Assembly (NCBI GenBank): GCA_021203665.1
Contig: JAJQAT010000148.1
Coordinates: forward strand, 1-33,979
Direction of reading: 5' to 3'
DNA length: 33,979 nt
Origin: Bacillota bacterium
Lineage (GTDB): Bacteria > Bacillota > Clostridia > UBA1381
The position numbers and the translations under genes were made by a program. This document shows, piece by piece, positions 1-8,316 of this stretch. The first letter of the stretch is position 1. Each line of letters opens with the position of its first letter. The notes under the pieces were generated by a model, which was given only the letters and a program-made list of their open reading frames with translations, was not told the origin of the DNA and searched no databases.

Positions 1-1429
1 TTTGCTGGGTGCTGGTCGCTGTAACAGTGCTGTTTGTTATTGTGATATTGCTGCCGGCACCGCTGTAGCCGCCGCCGATTCCCGCGCCGTTGCTTCCGCC
101 GGTCGCAGTCAGCTTGTCGGCTGTGGTGTCATTCGCGGTTGTTATTATAAGCGTGTTCGCGGTCGAGGTTTTCTGCAATCCCGCATAGTTTGAGGCGGTG
201 CTTGTCAGCGTATTTTCGCCGTCGAGCTTTACCGTGACGGTATTTTCGGTTTCGCCGCAGTCAATCTCAAGCGGAGACGTTGAACTGTTTGCCACACTCA
301 CGCCGCTAAGCGTAACCGTAACGTCACCGTCCGTTGCCGTAACCTTTATCGTATCGGAGGTCGCTGTCGCGCCGGAGGTCACCATTGAAACCGTATACTC
401 GCCGCTCTCGGTAATATTCAGAAGATTATCCGCATATGTATAGCCGTCGCTGTTTTCCGTGCTAACCCAAAATTCGCTTGTGTACTCCCCGACATAACAC
501 GGGTATGCCGATTTTGTCGAGCCGTCCGTATTGGCGAACACCGCGTACCCGCTCGCGGGTGTTATGCCGTAAACCGTCTGCTGTCCCGTCGTGTAGCTGT
601 CGGCAAAATAGCCGCCGGTGATGGTGACGGATGAACTGTCGCCGGAGTAACCCGTTCCTATAGCACTGCCGGATGTGGAATATGCGGTAATATATCCGGC
701 TTTTATTGTAACTGTGCCCGCACTGCTGCGTCCTCCGCCTATGCCTGCGCCGGCACTGGCGGTTGCCGTTACCGTGCCGCCGTTTATCGTGATATTGCTG
801 CCGGCACCGCCGCGACCTCCGCCTATGCCTGCGCCGTTGCCGGCGGTTGCCGTTACCGTGCCGCCGTTTATCGTGATATTGCTGCCAGAACCGTAGCTGC
901 CGCCGCCGATTCCCGCGCCGTACTGATTGCCGGTTACGGTGAGGCTGCCGGAGGTTTCGCCGTCACCCTCGGCGCTTGTGATTGTGAGCGAGTAATCCGA
1001 GCCTGTGCCTTTCTGCAATCCCGCATAATTACCGCCTGTTGCTGTGAGCGTGTTCGTGTTGCTCAACACTACCGTGACGTTAGCGGTTGAGTTTGAGTCA
1101 ATCAAAAACGGCGATGTGCTGCCGCTTTCGATATTCACGCCCGCGAGGTTGATTGTAACGTCCCCGTCCGTTGCCGTAATCGCTATTGTGTCGGAGGTCG
1201 CTGTGTCGGTGCCGCTCGTTTGCGATATGGTGTATGTACCGCCTTTGGATATGGTGAGCGTTGGACTTGAATAGCTGCACCCGTCCGTAACGTCGGTTGT
1301 AACCGTAAACGCGCCGTATTCCGTGCCGTCCGCGAGCACCGGTATCGTCGGAAACAGTGCCGCCGTCATTGCAAGCGCAGTGAGCAGGCTTAAAATTCGT
1401 CCTTTCGTTTTTGTTTTTATTTTCATCAT
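1..1429 (-). CDS. Secreted/surface repeat protein (carbohydrate-binding/adhesin-like), C-terminus beyond window edge
   Basis: Minus-strand frame open from ATG at 1429 to the window edge: MMKIKTKTKGRILSLLTALAMTAALFPTIPVLADGTEYGAFTV... (signal peptide), then repeats such as GAGIGGG..GSNITINGGTVTATA. RBS GGAGAGG upstream (AAAAAAGGAGAGGACTATTATG). Absent from the ORF list, probably because no stop codon lies inside the window. Confidence 0.85.
   Translation of the reverse strand, partial: MMKIKTKTKGRILSLLTALAMTAALFPTIPVLADGTEYGAFTVTTDVTDGCSYSSPTLTISKGGTYTISQTSGTDTATSDTIAITATDGDVTINLAGVNIESGSTSPFLIDSNSTANVTVVLSNTNTLTATGGNYAGLQKGTGSDYSLTITSAEGDGETSGSLTVTGNQYGAGIGGGSYGSGSNITINGGTVTATAGNGAGIGGGRGGAGSNITINGGTVTATASAGAGIGGGRSSAGTVTIKAGYITAYSTSGSAIGTGYSGDSSSVTITGGYFADSYTTGQQTVYGITPASGYAVFANTDGSTKSAYPCYVGEYTSEFWVSTENSDGYTYADNLLNITESGEYTVSMVTSGATATSDTIKVTATDGDVTVTLSGVSVANSSTSPLEIDCGETENTVTVKLDGENTLTSTASNYAGLQKTSTANTLIITTANDTTADKLTATGGSNGAGIGGGYSGAGSNITITNSTVTATSTQQ
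732..899 (-). repeat. Tandem 84-bp (28-aa) repeat within the surface protein gene
   Basis: cctccgcctatgcctgcgcc...gttgccgttaccgtgccgccgtttatcgtgatattgctgcc occurs at 732-815 and again, near-identical, at 816-899; a diverged copy lies near position 1-90. Confidence 0.8.
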
Positions 1430-1495
1430 AATAGTCCTCTCCTTTTTTGATGATTTTATTTATATATAAAGGGCAATGCCCCGGTTGGTGTGATA

Positions 1496-1665
1496 AATTT
1501 TTGTTTAATGTACAATGTATAATGTAAAATGTACAATTATTGAGGCTTTTCAAGGCAGAGCCTTGAAAAGCATTTATATAGGGATTTTAAGGCTTTGCCT
1601 TAAAATCCTCACCTTCATTGTACATTGTAAATTGTACATTATACATTGTACATTAAGCAAAAATT
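1496..1665. repeat. Palindromic MITE-like / long inverted-repeat element
   Basis: Outer arms AATTTTTG[T/C]TTAATGTACAATGTATAATGTA...ATGTACAAT are inverted repeats. The interior holds two perfect 12-bp hairpins, GCTTTTCAAGGC-AGA-GCCTTGAAAAGC (1545-1571) and GGATTTTAAGGC-TTT-GCCTTAAAATCC (1582-1608), which are themselves imperfect reverse complements of each other. Confidence 0.85.
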
Positions 1666-1671
1666 ACCACA

Positions 1672-2418
1672 TCAACAATTCCGCATTACCCCCATCAGCT
1701 CCCATTTTGACGCGGTGTTTGTTTTTCTGAAGATATTCTGCAAATGCTTTTGGACGGTATTGCGGCTTACGTCAATCATTTCGGCAATTTCATCATTGCT
1801 TTTATATTCCAAAACAAAGCTCAAAATTTCCGTTTCACGCGGGGTTAAATCGAATTTTTCGCAAAATTCGGATACGTCCGCGCGGACAGCTCCGTCCGAA
1901 TTATACAGCCGGTTCATAACCTTGTTAAGGTGCTGCCCCAATGCGCGCAGGTAAAACAGCTCGCTTTCGTCAAACGCGCCGTCGGTCTTTGTTCTGAAAA
2001 GCGTTAAAACGCCGAGCAGCCGCTCATTGTATACAATGCTGTATTGAATGTTGTCGTATATGTGATACTTTTTGTAGCAGCGTATATATATCGGGTCGCC
2101 GAGCCGCATCTCATCGGAACGGAGGTCGCTGTCACGAACGAGCGTCGGCTCCTTGCTGAGCGCGAGCCATAGGAGGTCGTCCTTGTCGGCGCAGCGAATA
2201 TACTCCTCCTCAGCCTCCGCAAAGCCGGCGGGATAACACATCGGCGCACCGAATATCACGCCGCCCTCCGACATTTCCGCGGGCATAATGCTCGCGTAGC
2301 TGAACGGAACAAGCATCTTAAGCCTCGGCAGAAAATTATTTTTTAAGTCCTCCTTTGTCTCGGCGGAGTACAGCTCATATACAACCGTGTTAAATATCAG
2401 AAAATCGTTTTTATACAT
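1672..2418 (-). CDS. LuxR-family transcriptional regulator
   Basis: 248 aa; C-terminal LuxR HTH DLTPRETEILSFVLEYKSNDEIAEMIDVSRNTVQKHLQNIFRKT; N-terminal GAF-like sensor region. RBS GGAGGATTTTATG. Confidence 0.9.
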   Translation of the reverse strand: MYKNDFLIFNTVVYELYSAETKEDLKNNFLPRLKMLVPFSYASIMPAEMSEGGVIFGAPMCYPAGFAEAEEEYIRCADKDDLLWLALSKEPTLVRDSDLRSDEMRLGDPIYIRCYKKYHIYDNIQYSIVYNERLLGVLTLFRTKTDGAFDESELFYLRALGQHLNKVMNRLYNSDGAVRADVSEFCEKFDLTPRETEILSFVLEYKSNDEIAEMIDVSRNTVQKHLQNIFRKTNTASKWELMGVMRNC

Positions 2419-2596
2419 AAAATCCTCCGTCCTGCCGCCTTACGGCGGCACAAATCATAGCGCGGAAAAGAAGCAAGCAGATTGCGTTTATGAGGAGCGC
2501 CGACGTATTGGTATACTTCAAGCCCCGAATAAGCGTAATATGCGCAGCTTATTTTTCGCGTTATCACCGTCCTTGTTACCTATATCATAGCACATC

Positions 2597-2631
2597 ATAT
2601 ACTTAAAATCAAGTATATATACTCAAAAATC
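2597..2631. promoter_or_regulatory. Candidate operator repeats in the divergent luxR/patA intergenic region
   Basis: Inverted repeat ATATACTT-aaaatc-AAGTATAT (2597-2618) and direct repeat ATACTTAAAATC (2599-2610) / ATACTCAAAAATC (2619-2631), upstream of the predicted operon promoter. Confidence 0.4.
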
Positions 2632-2656
2632 GGTATAAATTTCTATAATTTAATAA

Positions 2657-2685
2657 TTGAAATTAAGAATAGAAGGCGGTATAAT
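2657..2685 (+). promoter_or_regulatory. Sigma70-type promoter of the putrescine operon
   Basis: TTGAAA (2657-2662), 17-bp spacer, TATAAT (2680-2685). Confidence 0.7.
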
Positions 2686-2710
2686 ACAGCTATAAACAGA
2701 GATGAAATAC

Positions 2711-2750
2711 AAAGGCGTATTCGCGGCATTGTCACGAGTACGCCTTTTTT
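2711..2750 (+). terminator. Terminator-like hairpin in the 5' UTR (possible attenuator)
   Basis: Perfect 9-bp stem AAAGGCGTA (2711-2719) / TACGCCTTT (2739-2747) followed by a T run, downstream of the predicted promoter and upstream of the ATG at 2779. Confidence 0.6.
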
Positions 2751-2778
2751 ATCTCAAAAATGAAAGGAAGCAAGAAAA

Positions 2779-4155
2779 ATGACTGATAAGGAAAAGGTAT
2801 TAAAGGACGTAAACAAAATTATAACTCTGATTAAAACGGACCGCAAGGACATTTCCGCGGAGGATAAAAAGATGATTGTCGAGGACACTCTCGACCATTT
2901 CAACAACTATGTAAGCCCGGGTTGGCTCAAGTACAGAAAGTCGGTTTCCTCCGACTCCGAGAACGGCGCGGTTGTGGAATGGACGGACGAGGGTGCTTAT
3001 TGCTACGGCTTAAACGGCGAAAGCGAAAAGTTTATCGACTGCCTCGGCGGATTCGGCATCTACACCTGCGGACACAGAAATCCGGAAATCCTCGAAACGG
3101 TAAAGGCGCAGCTTGACCACCAGGCACTCCATTCTCAGGAGCTTTTGGACCCGCTGAGAGGCTATCTTGCAAAGGCTGTCGCGGATATAACTCCGGGCAA
3201 TCTGCAATACTGCTTCTTCACCAACGGCGGCGCGGAGGCGGTTGAAATGGCGCTAAAGCTGGCGCGTATCGCAACCGGCGGACGCTGGTACATATCGACT
3301 GTCGGCGCGTTCCACGGAAAATCGATGGGCGCTATTTCAATGGGCGGCAAGGGCACATACAGAACGCCTTACGCTCCGATGGTTCAACAGGTTCAGCACG
3401 TACAGTACGGCGTCGCGGAGGACGTGAGAAAGGCTATCGTGAATTTACAGGCGGTAGGCGAAAAGGTCGCGGCTGTTATCCTTGAGCCGATTCAGGGCGA
3501 GGCGGGAGTTATTGTTCCGCCGGAGGGATATTTGAAGGAGGTAAGAGAAATCTGCGACGAAACCGGCGTAGCTCTTATATTCGACGAAATTCAAACCGGT
3601 ATGGGCAGAACCGGCACAATGTGGAGATGCGAGGCGGAGGGCGTCACGCCGGATATTATGACGTTCGGCAAGGCGTTCGGCGGCGGCATAATGCCGATTA
3701 CGGGCATCATATGCGACCCCAAGATGTGGACGCAGGACCTTATCGACAATCCGTGGCTTTTAGGCTCGCCCACGTTCGGCGGAAATCCGGTATGCTGTTC
3801 GGCGGCGCTTGCGACAATCAAGTATATGCTTGAAAACGACATTCCGGGCGTATGTAAGAGAAAGGGCGAAATCCTTAAAGCGGGACTTGAAAAGATGGCG
3901 GCGAAATATCCCGAGATTATTCAGGAGGTACGCGGAACGGGACTTATGCTTGCGGTTGAGTTCCACACCTGCGATTTGGGCTACGAAACGGCAAAGGGAC
4001 TTTTCGCAAGACGCGTTATGACCGCCGGTACACTTGTAAACGCCAAAACGATAAGATTTGAGCCTACCGCCGTCATCTCCGAGCAGGATATAGCGGACGT
4101 AATTTCACGTATGGACGAGGCTCTTGCTGACACAAAAAAGGCAATGGGAGTTTGA
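2779..4155 (+). CDS. patA: Putrescine aminotransferase (class III PLP aminotransferase)
   Basis: 458 aa; strongly resembles E. coli YgjG/PatA as recalled: YVSPGWLKYRKSV, FIDCLGGFGIYTCGHRNPEI, LHSQELLDPLRGYLAK, GAFHGKSMGAIS, EIQTGMGRTGTMW, TFGGNPVCCSAALATI. Confidence 0.88.
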   Translation: MTDKEKVLKDVNKIITLIKTDRKDISAEDKKMIVEDTLDHFNNYVSPGWLKYRKSVSSDSENGAVVEWTDEGAYCYGLNGESEKFIDCLGGFGIYTCGHRNPEILETVKAQLDHQALHSQELLDPLRGYLAKAVADITPGNLQYCFFTNGGAEAVEMALKLARIATGGRWYISTVGAFHGKSMGAISMGGKGTYRTPYAPMVQQVQHVQYGVAEDVRKAIVNLQAVGEKVAAVILEPIQGEAGVIVPPEGYLKEVREICDETGVALIFDEIQTGMGRTGTMWRCEAEGVTPDIMTFGKAFGGGIMPITGIICDPKMWTQDLIDNPWLLGSPTFGGNPVCCSAALATIKYMLENDIPGVCKRKGEILKAGLEKMAAKYPEIIQEVRGTGLMLAVEFHTCDLGYETAKGLFARRVMTAGTLVNAKTIRFEPTAVISEQDIADVISRMDEALADTKKAMGV

Positions 4156-4179
4156 TATTAATTTGATATAAAGGAGGAT

Positions 4180-5667
4180 ATGACTATGGAACCGAAAAAA
4201 ATGTACATAAACGGCGAATGGGTCGAGGGCAGCTCCGGCAAAACCACAAGCGCGGTAAATCCCGCGAACGGCGAGGTGCTTGCCGAGATTACCTTGGGAA
4301 CCGTCGAGGACGCACGCAAAGCAATAGCGGCGGCAAAGGAATCCTTTTATACAACGCGCGAATGGCGCGATATGGATTCTCAAACGCGCGGAGATTATAT
4401 TCTGAAAATCGCCGACGCGATTGACGCGGAGCGCGATGAATTCGCGAGAATAGACAGTATGGATCACGGCAAGCCGTTAAGAGAGGCGGAGTGCGACGTT
4501 GACGACGCGATTCACACCTTCAGATATTACGCGAGCCTTATCAAAGCGCCCTACGGCGGCGTTTACGATGTAAACGAGGGCTTCGGAAAGATGCACTCCT
4601 TTACGGTGCATGAGCCTGTCGGAGTATGCGGACTTATCACACCGTGGAATTATCCCCTGCTTATGGGCGTATGGAAGCTTGCGCCGGCTCTTGCCGCGGG
4701 CAACAGCGTTGTGTATAAGCCAAGCTCAAACTGCGTGCTTTCGAGCATAAAGCTTTTTGAAATATTTGAAAAGGTCGGCTTGCCCAAAGGCTGCGCGAAC
4801 CTTGTATTGGGTCCCGGCGGAACCATAGGCAACGAGCTTGCCGAAAACAACGATGTGGATATGGTTACGTTTACGGGTTCGACCGAGGTCGGACAGAGCA
4901 TTATGCGCGCTGCGGCGGGCAACGTAAAGAAGATAGGTCTTGAGCTGGGCGGCAAATCGCCGAACGTAATCTTTGCCGACGCCGATATTGAGGGCGCGGT
5001 TGAATGGGCAATGATTGGAATTTTCTTAAATCAAGGCGAGATATGCTCCGCCGGCTCGAGAATTATTATAGAGGAAAGTATAAAGGACAAATTCGTTAAG
5101 CGGCTTGCGGAGCGCGCGAACGCGATAACGATAGGCAATCCGCTCGACAACCCCGATATGGGACCGCTTGTGTCGGAGAGCCATATGAATAAGGTGCTTT
5201 CGTACATCAAAAAGGGTATCGACGAGGGCGCGGCGCTTGTATGCGGCGGCGAAAGATATACCGAGGGCGAATGCGCAAAGGGATATTATGTGCGCCCGAC
5301 CGTGTTTGACAACTGCACGGACGATATGACTATTGTAAAAGAGGAGATTTTCGGACCCGTAGTAACCGTTCAGACCTTTAAGACCGAGCAAGAGGCTATC
5401 GATATGGCGAATAATACCGAATACGGACTTGCCGGCGCGGTATTCACCGCGGACGGAGCGAGGGCGCTTAGGGTTATCAAGGAAATCAGAGCCGGAATTA
5501 CGTGGATAAACTGCTATAATCCCTGCTTTAACGAGGCTCCCTGGGGCGGCTATAAAAAGTCCGGCATAGGCAGAGAGCTTGGCGTGCACGGCTTGGAGGA
5601 ATACCAGGAGATTAAGCAAATTAATATCAACCTCAATCCCGGAATTGTCGGCTGGTACGAGCATTGA
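4180..5667 (+). CDS. NAD-dependent aldehyde dehydrogenase (betaine-/4-aminobutyraldehyde dehydrogenase-like)
   Basis: 495 aa; TPWNYPLLMGVWKLAPALAAGNSVVYKPS, FTGSTEVG, LELGGKSPNVIFADAD, NQGEICSAGSR (catalytic Cys), EEIFGPV. RBS AAGGAGG upstream. Confidence 0.88.
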   Translation: MTMEPKKMYINGEWVEGSSGKTTSAVNPANGEVLAEITLGTVEDARKAIAAAKESFYTTREWRDMDSQTRGDYILKIADAIDAERDEFARIDSMDHGKPLREAECDVDDAIHTFRYYASLIKAPYGGVYDVNEGFGKMHSFTVHEPVGVCGLITPWNYPLLMGVWKLAPALAAGNSVVYKPSSNCVLSSIKLFEIFEKVGLPKGCANLVLGPGGTIGNELAENNDVDMVTFTGSTEVGQSIMRAAAGNVKKIGLELGGKSPNVIFADADIEGAVEWAMIGIFLNQGEICSAGSRIIIEESIKDKFVKRLAERANAITIGNPLDNPDMGPLVSESHMNKVLSYIKKGIDEGAALVCGGERYTEGECAKGYYVRPTVFDNCTDDMTIVKEEIFGPVVTVQTFKTEQEAIDMANNTEYGLAGAVFTADGARALRVIKEIRAGITWINCYNPCFNEAPWGGYKKSGIGRELGVHGLEEYQEIKQININLNPGIVGWYEH

Positions 5668-5681
5668 TGGGAGTGTTGGAA

Positions 5682-6794
5682 ATGAAACAATTCAGTATCG
5701 CGCCGAAGATAATAACGCTTGATTCCTGCGGCGAATTCATAGATAAATTGGGCATAAACGAGAATGACCTTGTTATCACGATAGAGGTTACGTGGAGCGC
5801 GTATTTTAAAGGCATTAAAGCCGGAACGGTAATTTTCATCGAGAATTACGGCTCGGGCGAGCCGACCGATGAAATGATTACGAGAATAGCCGCGGACATA
5901 AAAAAGCCGTACAAGCGCGTCATAGCGATTGGCGGCGGAACGGTTATAGACTGCGCAAAGCTGTTCGCACTCGAAACGCTTTTACCCGTTACGGATTTGT
6001 TCGACAGGAAAATTCCGGCTGTAAGGGACAAGGAGCTGATTCTTGTTCCCACGACCTGCGGAACAGGCTCGGAGGTAACGAACATATCGATTTTGGAGTT
6101 TAAAAAACGGCATACAAAATTTGGTCTTGCCTCTGATGCGCTGTATGCCGACGCGGCGGTGATAGTGCCGGAGCTGCTTTATAAGCTGCCGTTTAAGGTA
6201 TTCGCCGCAAGCTCGATAGACGCGCTTGTACATTCGGTTGAAAGCTATCTTTCGCCGAAAGCCGCGCCGATTTCAAGAATGTTTTCGCTTAAGGCAATGA
6301 CGATGATTTTAAACGGCTACAAAAAAATCGAATCGGACGGCAAGGACGCGCTTAAAGCACTTCTCCCCGACTTCTGCCTTGCGTCGACTATGGCGGGAAT
6401 CGCTTTCGGCAATGCCGGCTGCGCCGCGGTTCACGCGATGAGCTATCCGCTCGGTGCGGCGTTCCATGTTCCGCACGGCGAATCGAATTACGCAATGTTC
6501 ACTGGCGTGTTCAAAAAATATATGGAAATAAACCCCGACGGCGCGATAAGGGAGCTTAACGCCGCCATAGCCGCCGTTCTCGGCTGCGGCGCGGAAGATG
6601 TGTATGACGAGCTTGAGCGCCTGCTTAACGGCTCGATTTTGCAGAAAAAGCGGTTAAGCGAGTACGGTATGACAAATGAAATGATTGAGGAATTTACCGA
6701 TTCCGTTATCGAAAACCAACAGAGGCTGCTCGGGAATAATTATGTTTTTCTTGACAGAGCGGCGCTCATTGAAATATACACTAAACTTATGTAA
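5682..6794 (+). CDS. 4-hydroxybutyrate dehydrogenase (iron-containing alcohol dehydrogenase family)
   Basis: ORF from 5664 (TTG); the internal ATG at 5682 with GGGAG upstream is preferred. Motifs IAIGGGTVIDCAKLFAL, LILVPTTCGTGSEVTNISI, RHTKFGLASDALYAD, SSIDALVHSVESY, GIAFGNAGCAAVHAMSYPLGAAFHVPHGESNY resemble clostridial 4HbD. Confidence 0.85.
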   Translation: MKQFSIAPKIITLDSCGEFIDKLGINENDLVITIEVTWSAYFKGIKAGTVIFIENYGSGEPTDEMITRIAADIKKPYKRVIAIGGGTVIDCAKLFALETLLPVTDLFDRKIPAVRDKELILVPTTCGTGSEVTNISILEFKKRHTKFGLASDALYADAAVIVPELLYKLPFKVFAASSIDALVHSVESYLSPKAAPISRMFSLKAMTMILNGYKKIESDGKDALKALLPDFCLASTMAGIAFGNAGCAAVHAMSYPLGAAFHVPHGESNYAMFTGVFKKYMEINPDGAIRELNAAIAAVLGCGAEDVYDELERLLNGSILQKKRLSEYGMTNEMIEEFTDSVIENQQRLLGNNYVFLDRAALIEIYTKLM

Positions 6795-6806
6795 AGGAGT
6801 AAAAAA

Positions 6807-8180
6807 ATGTCAGATTTAAGAACAGCCCTGCCGCAAATAAAAACCAAAACCCTGCCGGGACCGAACGCGCAAAGCATCATAGACCGCCGCGTCAAGGCGA
6901 TTCCGAACGCGATTCGCTGCGGCTATCCGTTAGCCGTAAAGCGCGGCGAGGGAGCTATGATTGAGGACGTTGACGGGAATATTTTCCTTGATTGGGTTGG
7001 CGGAGTAGGCGTGCTGAACGTCGGCTACTCTCAGCCGAAAATGATTGAGGCGGTCAAGGCTCAGGCGGATAAATATTTTCACGTTATGATGAATATCGGC
7101 ACACATGAGGGCTATGTCGCGCTTGCCGAGGAAATGAACAAAATCGTTCCCGTAAGGGGCGAAACCAAGAAAACTATGTTTGTAAATTCCGGCGCGGAGG
7201 CGGACGAAAACGCCGTGAAAATCGCCAAGGGATATACAAAGCGTCCGAATATAATCGTATTTTCCGGCGCGTTCCACGGCAGAACGCAAATGACTATGGC
7301 GATGACGTCCAAGAAAGCGTATGCCTACGGTATGGGACCGTTCCCCGACGGCGTTTACCGCGCGGAATTTCCGTATTTGTACCGTGCGCCAAAGGGATTT
7401 ACGGAGGACGAGGCAATCGAGTATTACATAAAGCGTCTTAACGACGTTTTCGAGGAATGCAGCGCGCCCGACTATGTTGCCGCAATCGTCGCAGAGCCTA
7501 TCCAGGGCGAGGGCGGATTTGTTCCCGCGCCGATTGAATGGGTTAAGGCTGTAAGGAAAATCTGCGACAAGCACGGAATACTTTTGGTTGCCGACGAGGT
7601 TCAGACGGGTTTCGCGCGCTCGGGTAAAATGTTTGTTTCGCAGTATTGGAAGGACGCGGGTTGCTCGCCGGATATTATGACGTCGGCGAAATCCATCGCC
7701 GCCGGTATGCCGCTTTCGGCGGTCACCGCATCGGCGGAGATTATGGACGCGTGTCCCGCGGGAACAATCGGCGGCACGTTCTGCGGCAACGCGATGAGCT
7801 GCGCGGCGGGACTGGAGGTTATTAAATTCATCAAGGAAAACAACCTCTGCGACAGGGCACTTAAAATAGGCGGCAGAGTTATGGAATATTACCGTGAGGA
7901 GCTTAAGCCGTTCGGAGTTGTCGGCGACGTGCGCGGAATTGGCGCGTTCGTCGGACTGGAGCTTGTAAAGGATACCGAAACAAAGGAACCGTATCCGGAG
8001 CTTGTCGCGGCTATGGTAAAGAGAGCGGCGCAAAAGGGACTTATTATAGAGAGCGCCGGAACATACGGAAATGTTATCCGTTTCCTATGCCCGCTTGTAG
8101 TTACCGATGAGCAGCTTGAGGCGGGACTTGCAATTATGAAAGAAACAATGGCGGAAAGCCTTGAGGAATTAAATGGCTGA
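6807..8180 (+). CDS. gabT: 4-aminobutyrate aminotransferase (class III PLP aminotransferase)
   Basis: 457 aa; MFVNSGAEADENAVKIAKGYTKRPNIIVFSGAFHGRT, EPIQGEGGFVPAP, LLVADEVQTGFARSGKMF, GGTFCGNAMSCAAGLEVI. RBS AAAGGAG. Confidence 0.85.
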   Translation: MSDLRTALPQIKTKTLPGPNAQSIIDRRVKAIPNAIRCGYPLAVKRGEGAMIEDVDGNIFLDWVGGVGVLNVGYSQPKMIEAVKAQADKYFHVMMNIGTHEGYVALAEEMNKIVPVRGETKKTMFVNSGAEADENAVKIAKGYTKRPNIIVFSGAFHGRTQMTMAMTSKKAYAYGMGPFPDGVYRAEFPYLYRAPKGFTEDEAIEYYIKRLNDVFEECSAPDYVAAIVAEPIQGEGGFVPAPIEWVKAVRKICDKHGILLVADEVQTGFARSGKMFVSQYWKDAGCSPDIMTSAKSIAAGMPLSAVTASAEIMDACPAGTIGGTFCGNAMSCAAGLEVIKFIKENNLCDRALKIGGRVMEYYREELKPFGVVGDVRGIGAFVGLELVKDTETKEPYPELVAAMVKRAAQKGLIIESAGTYGNVIRFLCPLVVTDEQLEAGLAIMKETMAESLEELNG

Positions 8181-8210
8181 TTCTGCCCTTTCCTCCCCTA
8201 AATTTATCAC

Positions 8211-8242
8211 AATCAGAGCGTCTTGCCGGCGCTCTGATTTTT
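8211..8242 (+). terminator. Rho-independent terminator of the putrescine operon
   Basis: Perfect 10-bp stem AATCAGAGCG (8211-8220) / CGCTCTGATT (8230-8239) followed by TTTT. Confidence 0.85.
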
Positions 8243-8255
8243 ATATGGATGCCGT

Positions 8256-8284
8256 TTGACTTTACACATTAAATATGCTACAAT
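8256..8284 (+). promoter_or_regulatory. Promoter of the Type IIG R-M gene
   Basis: TTGACT (8256-8261), 17-bp spacer, TACAAT (8279-8284); RBS GGGAGG before ATG 8317. Confidence 0.7.
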
Positions 8285-8316
8285 AATTACAAATAATCGA
8301 AACGGGAGGCGTTGGT

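Noticed and set aside
732-899. CRISPR-like array
   Set aside because: The 84-bp tandem repeats are in frame inside a coding sequence and have no unique spacers.
1098-1553. 151-aa minus-strand ORF in the track
   Set aside because: Out of frame with the signal-peptide/repeat protein and spans the palindromic element; no plausible product.
5026-5664. 212-aa minus-strand ORF opposite the aldehyde dehydrogenase
   Set aside because: Shadow ORF antisense to a conserved gene, with no motif support.
6930-8033. 367-aa minus-strand ORF opposite gabT
   Set aside because: Arg/His-rich shadow ORF antisense to a clear GabT; no recognisable domain or RBS.
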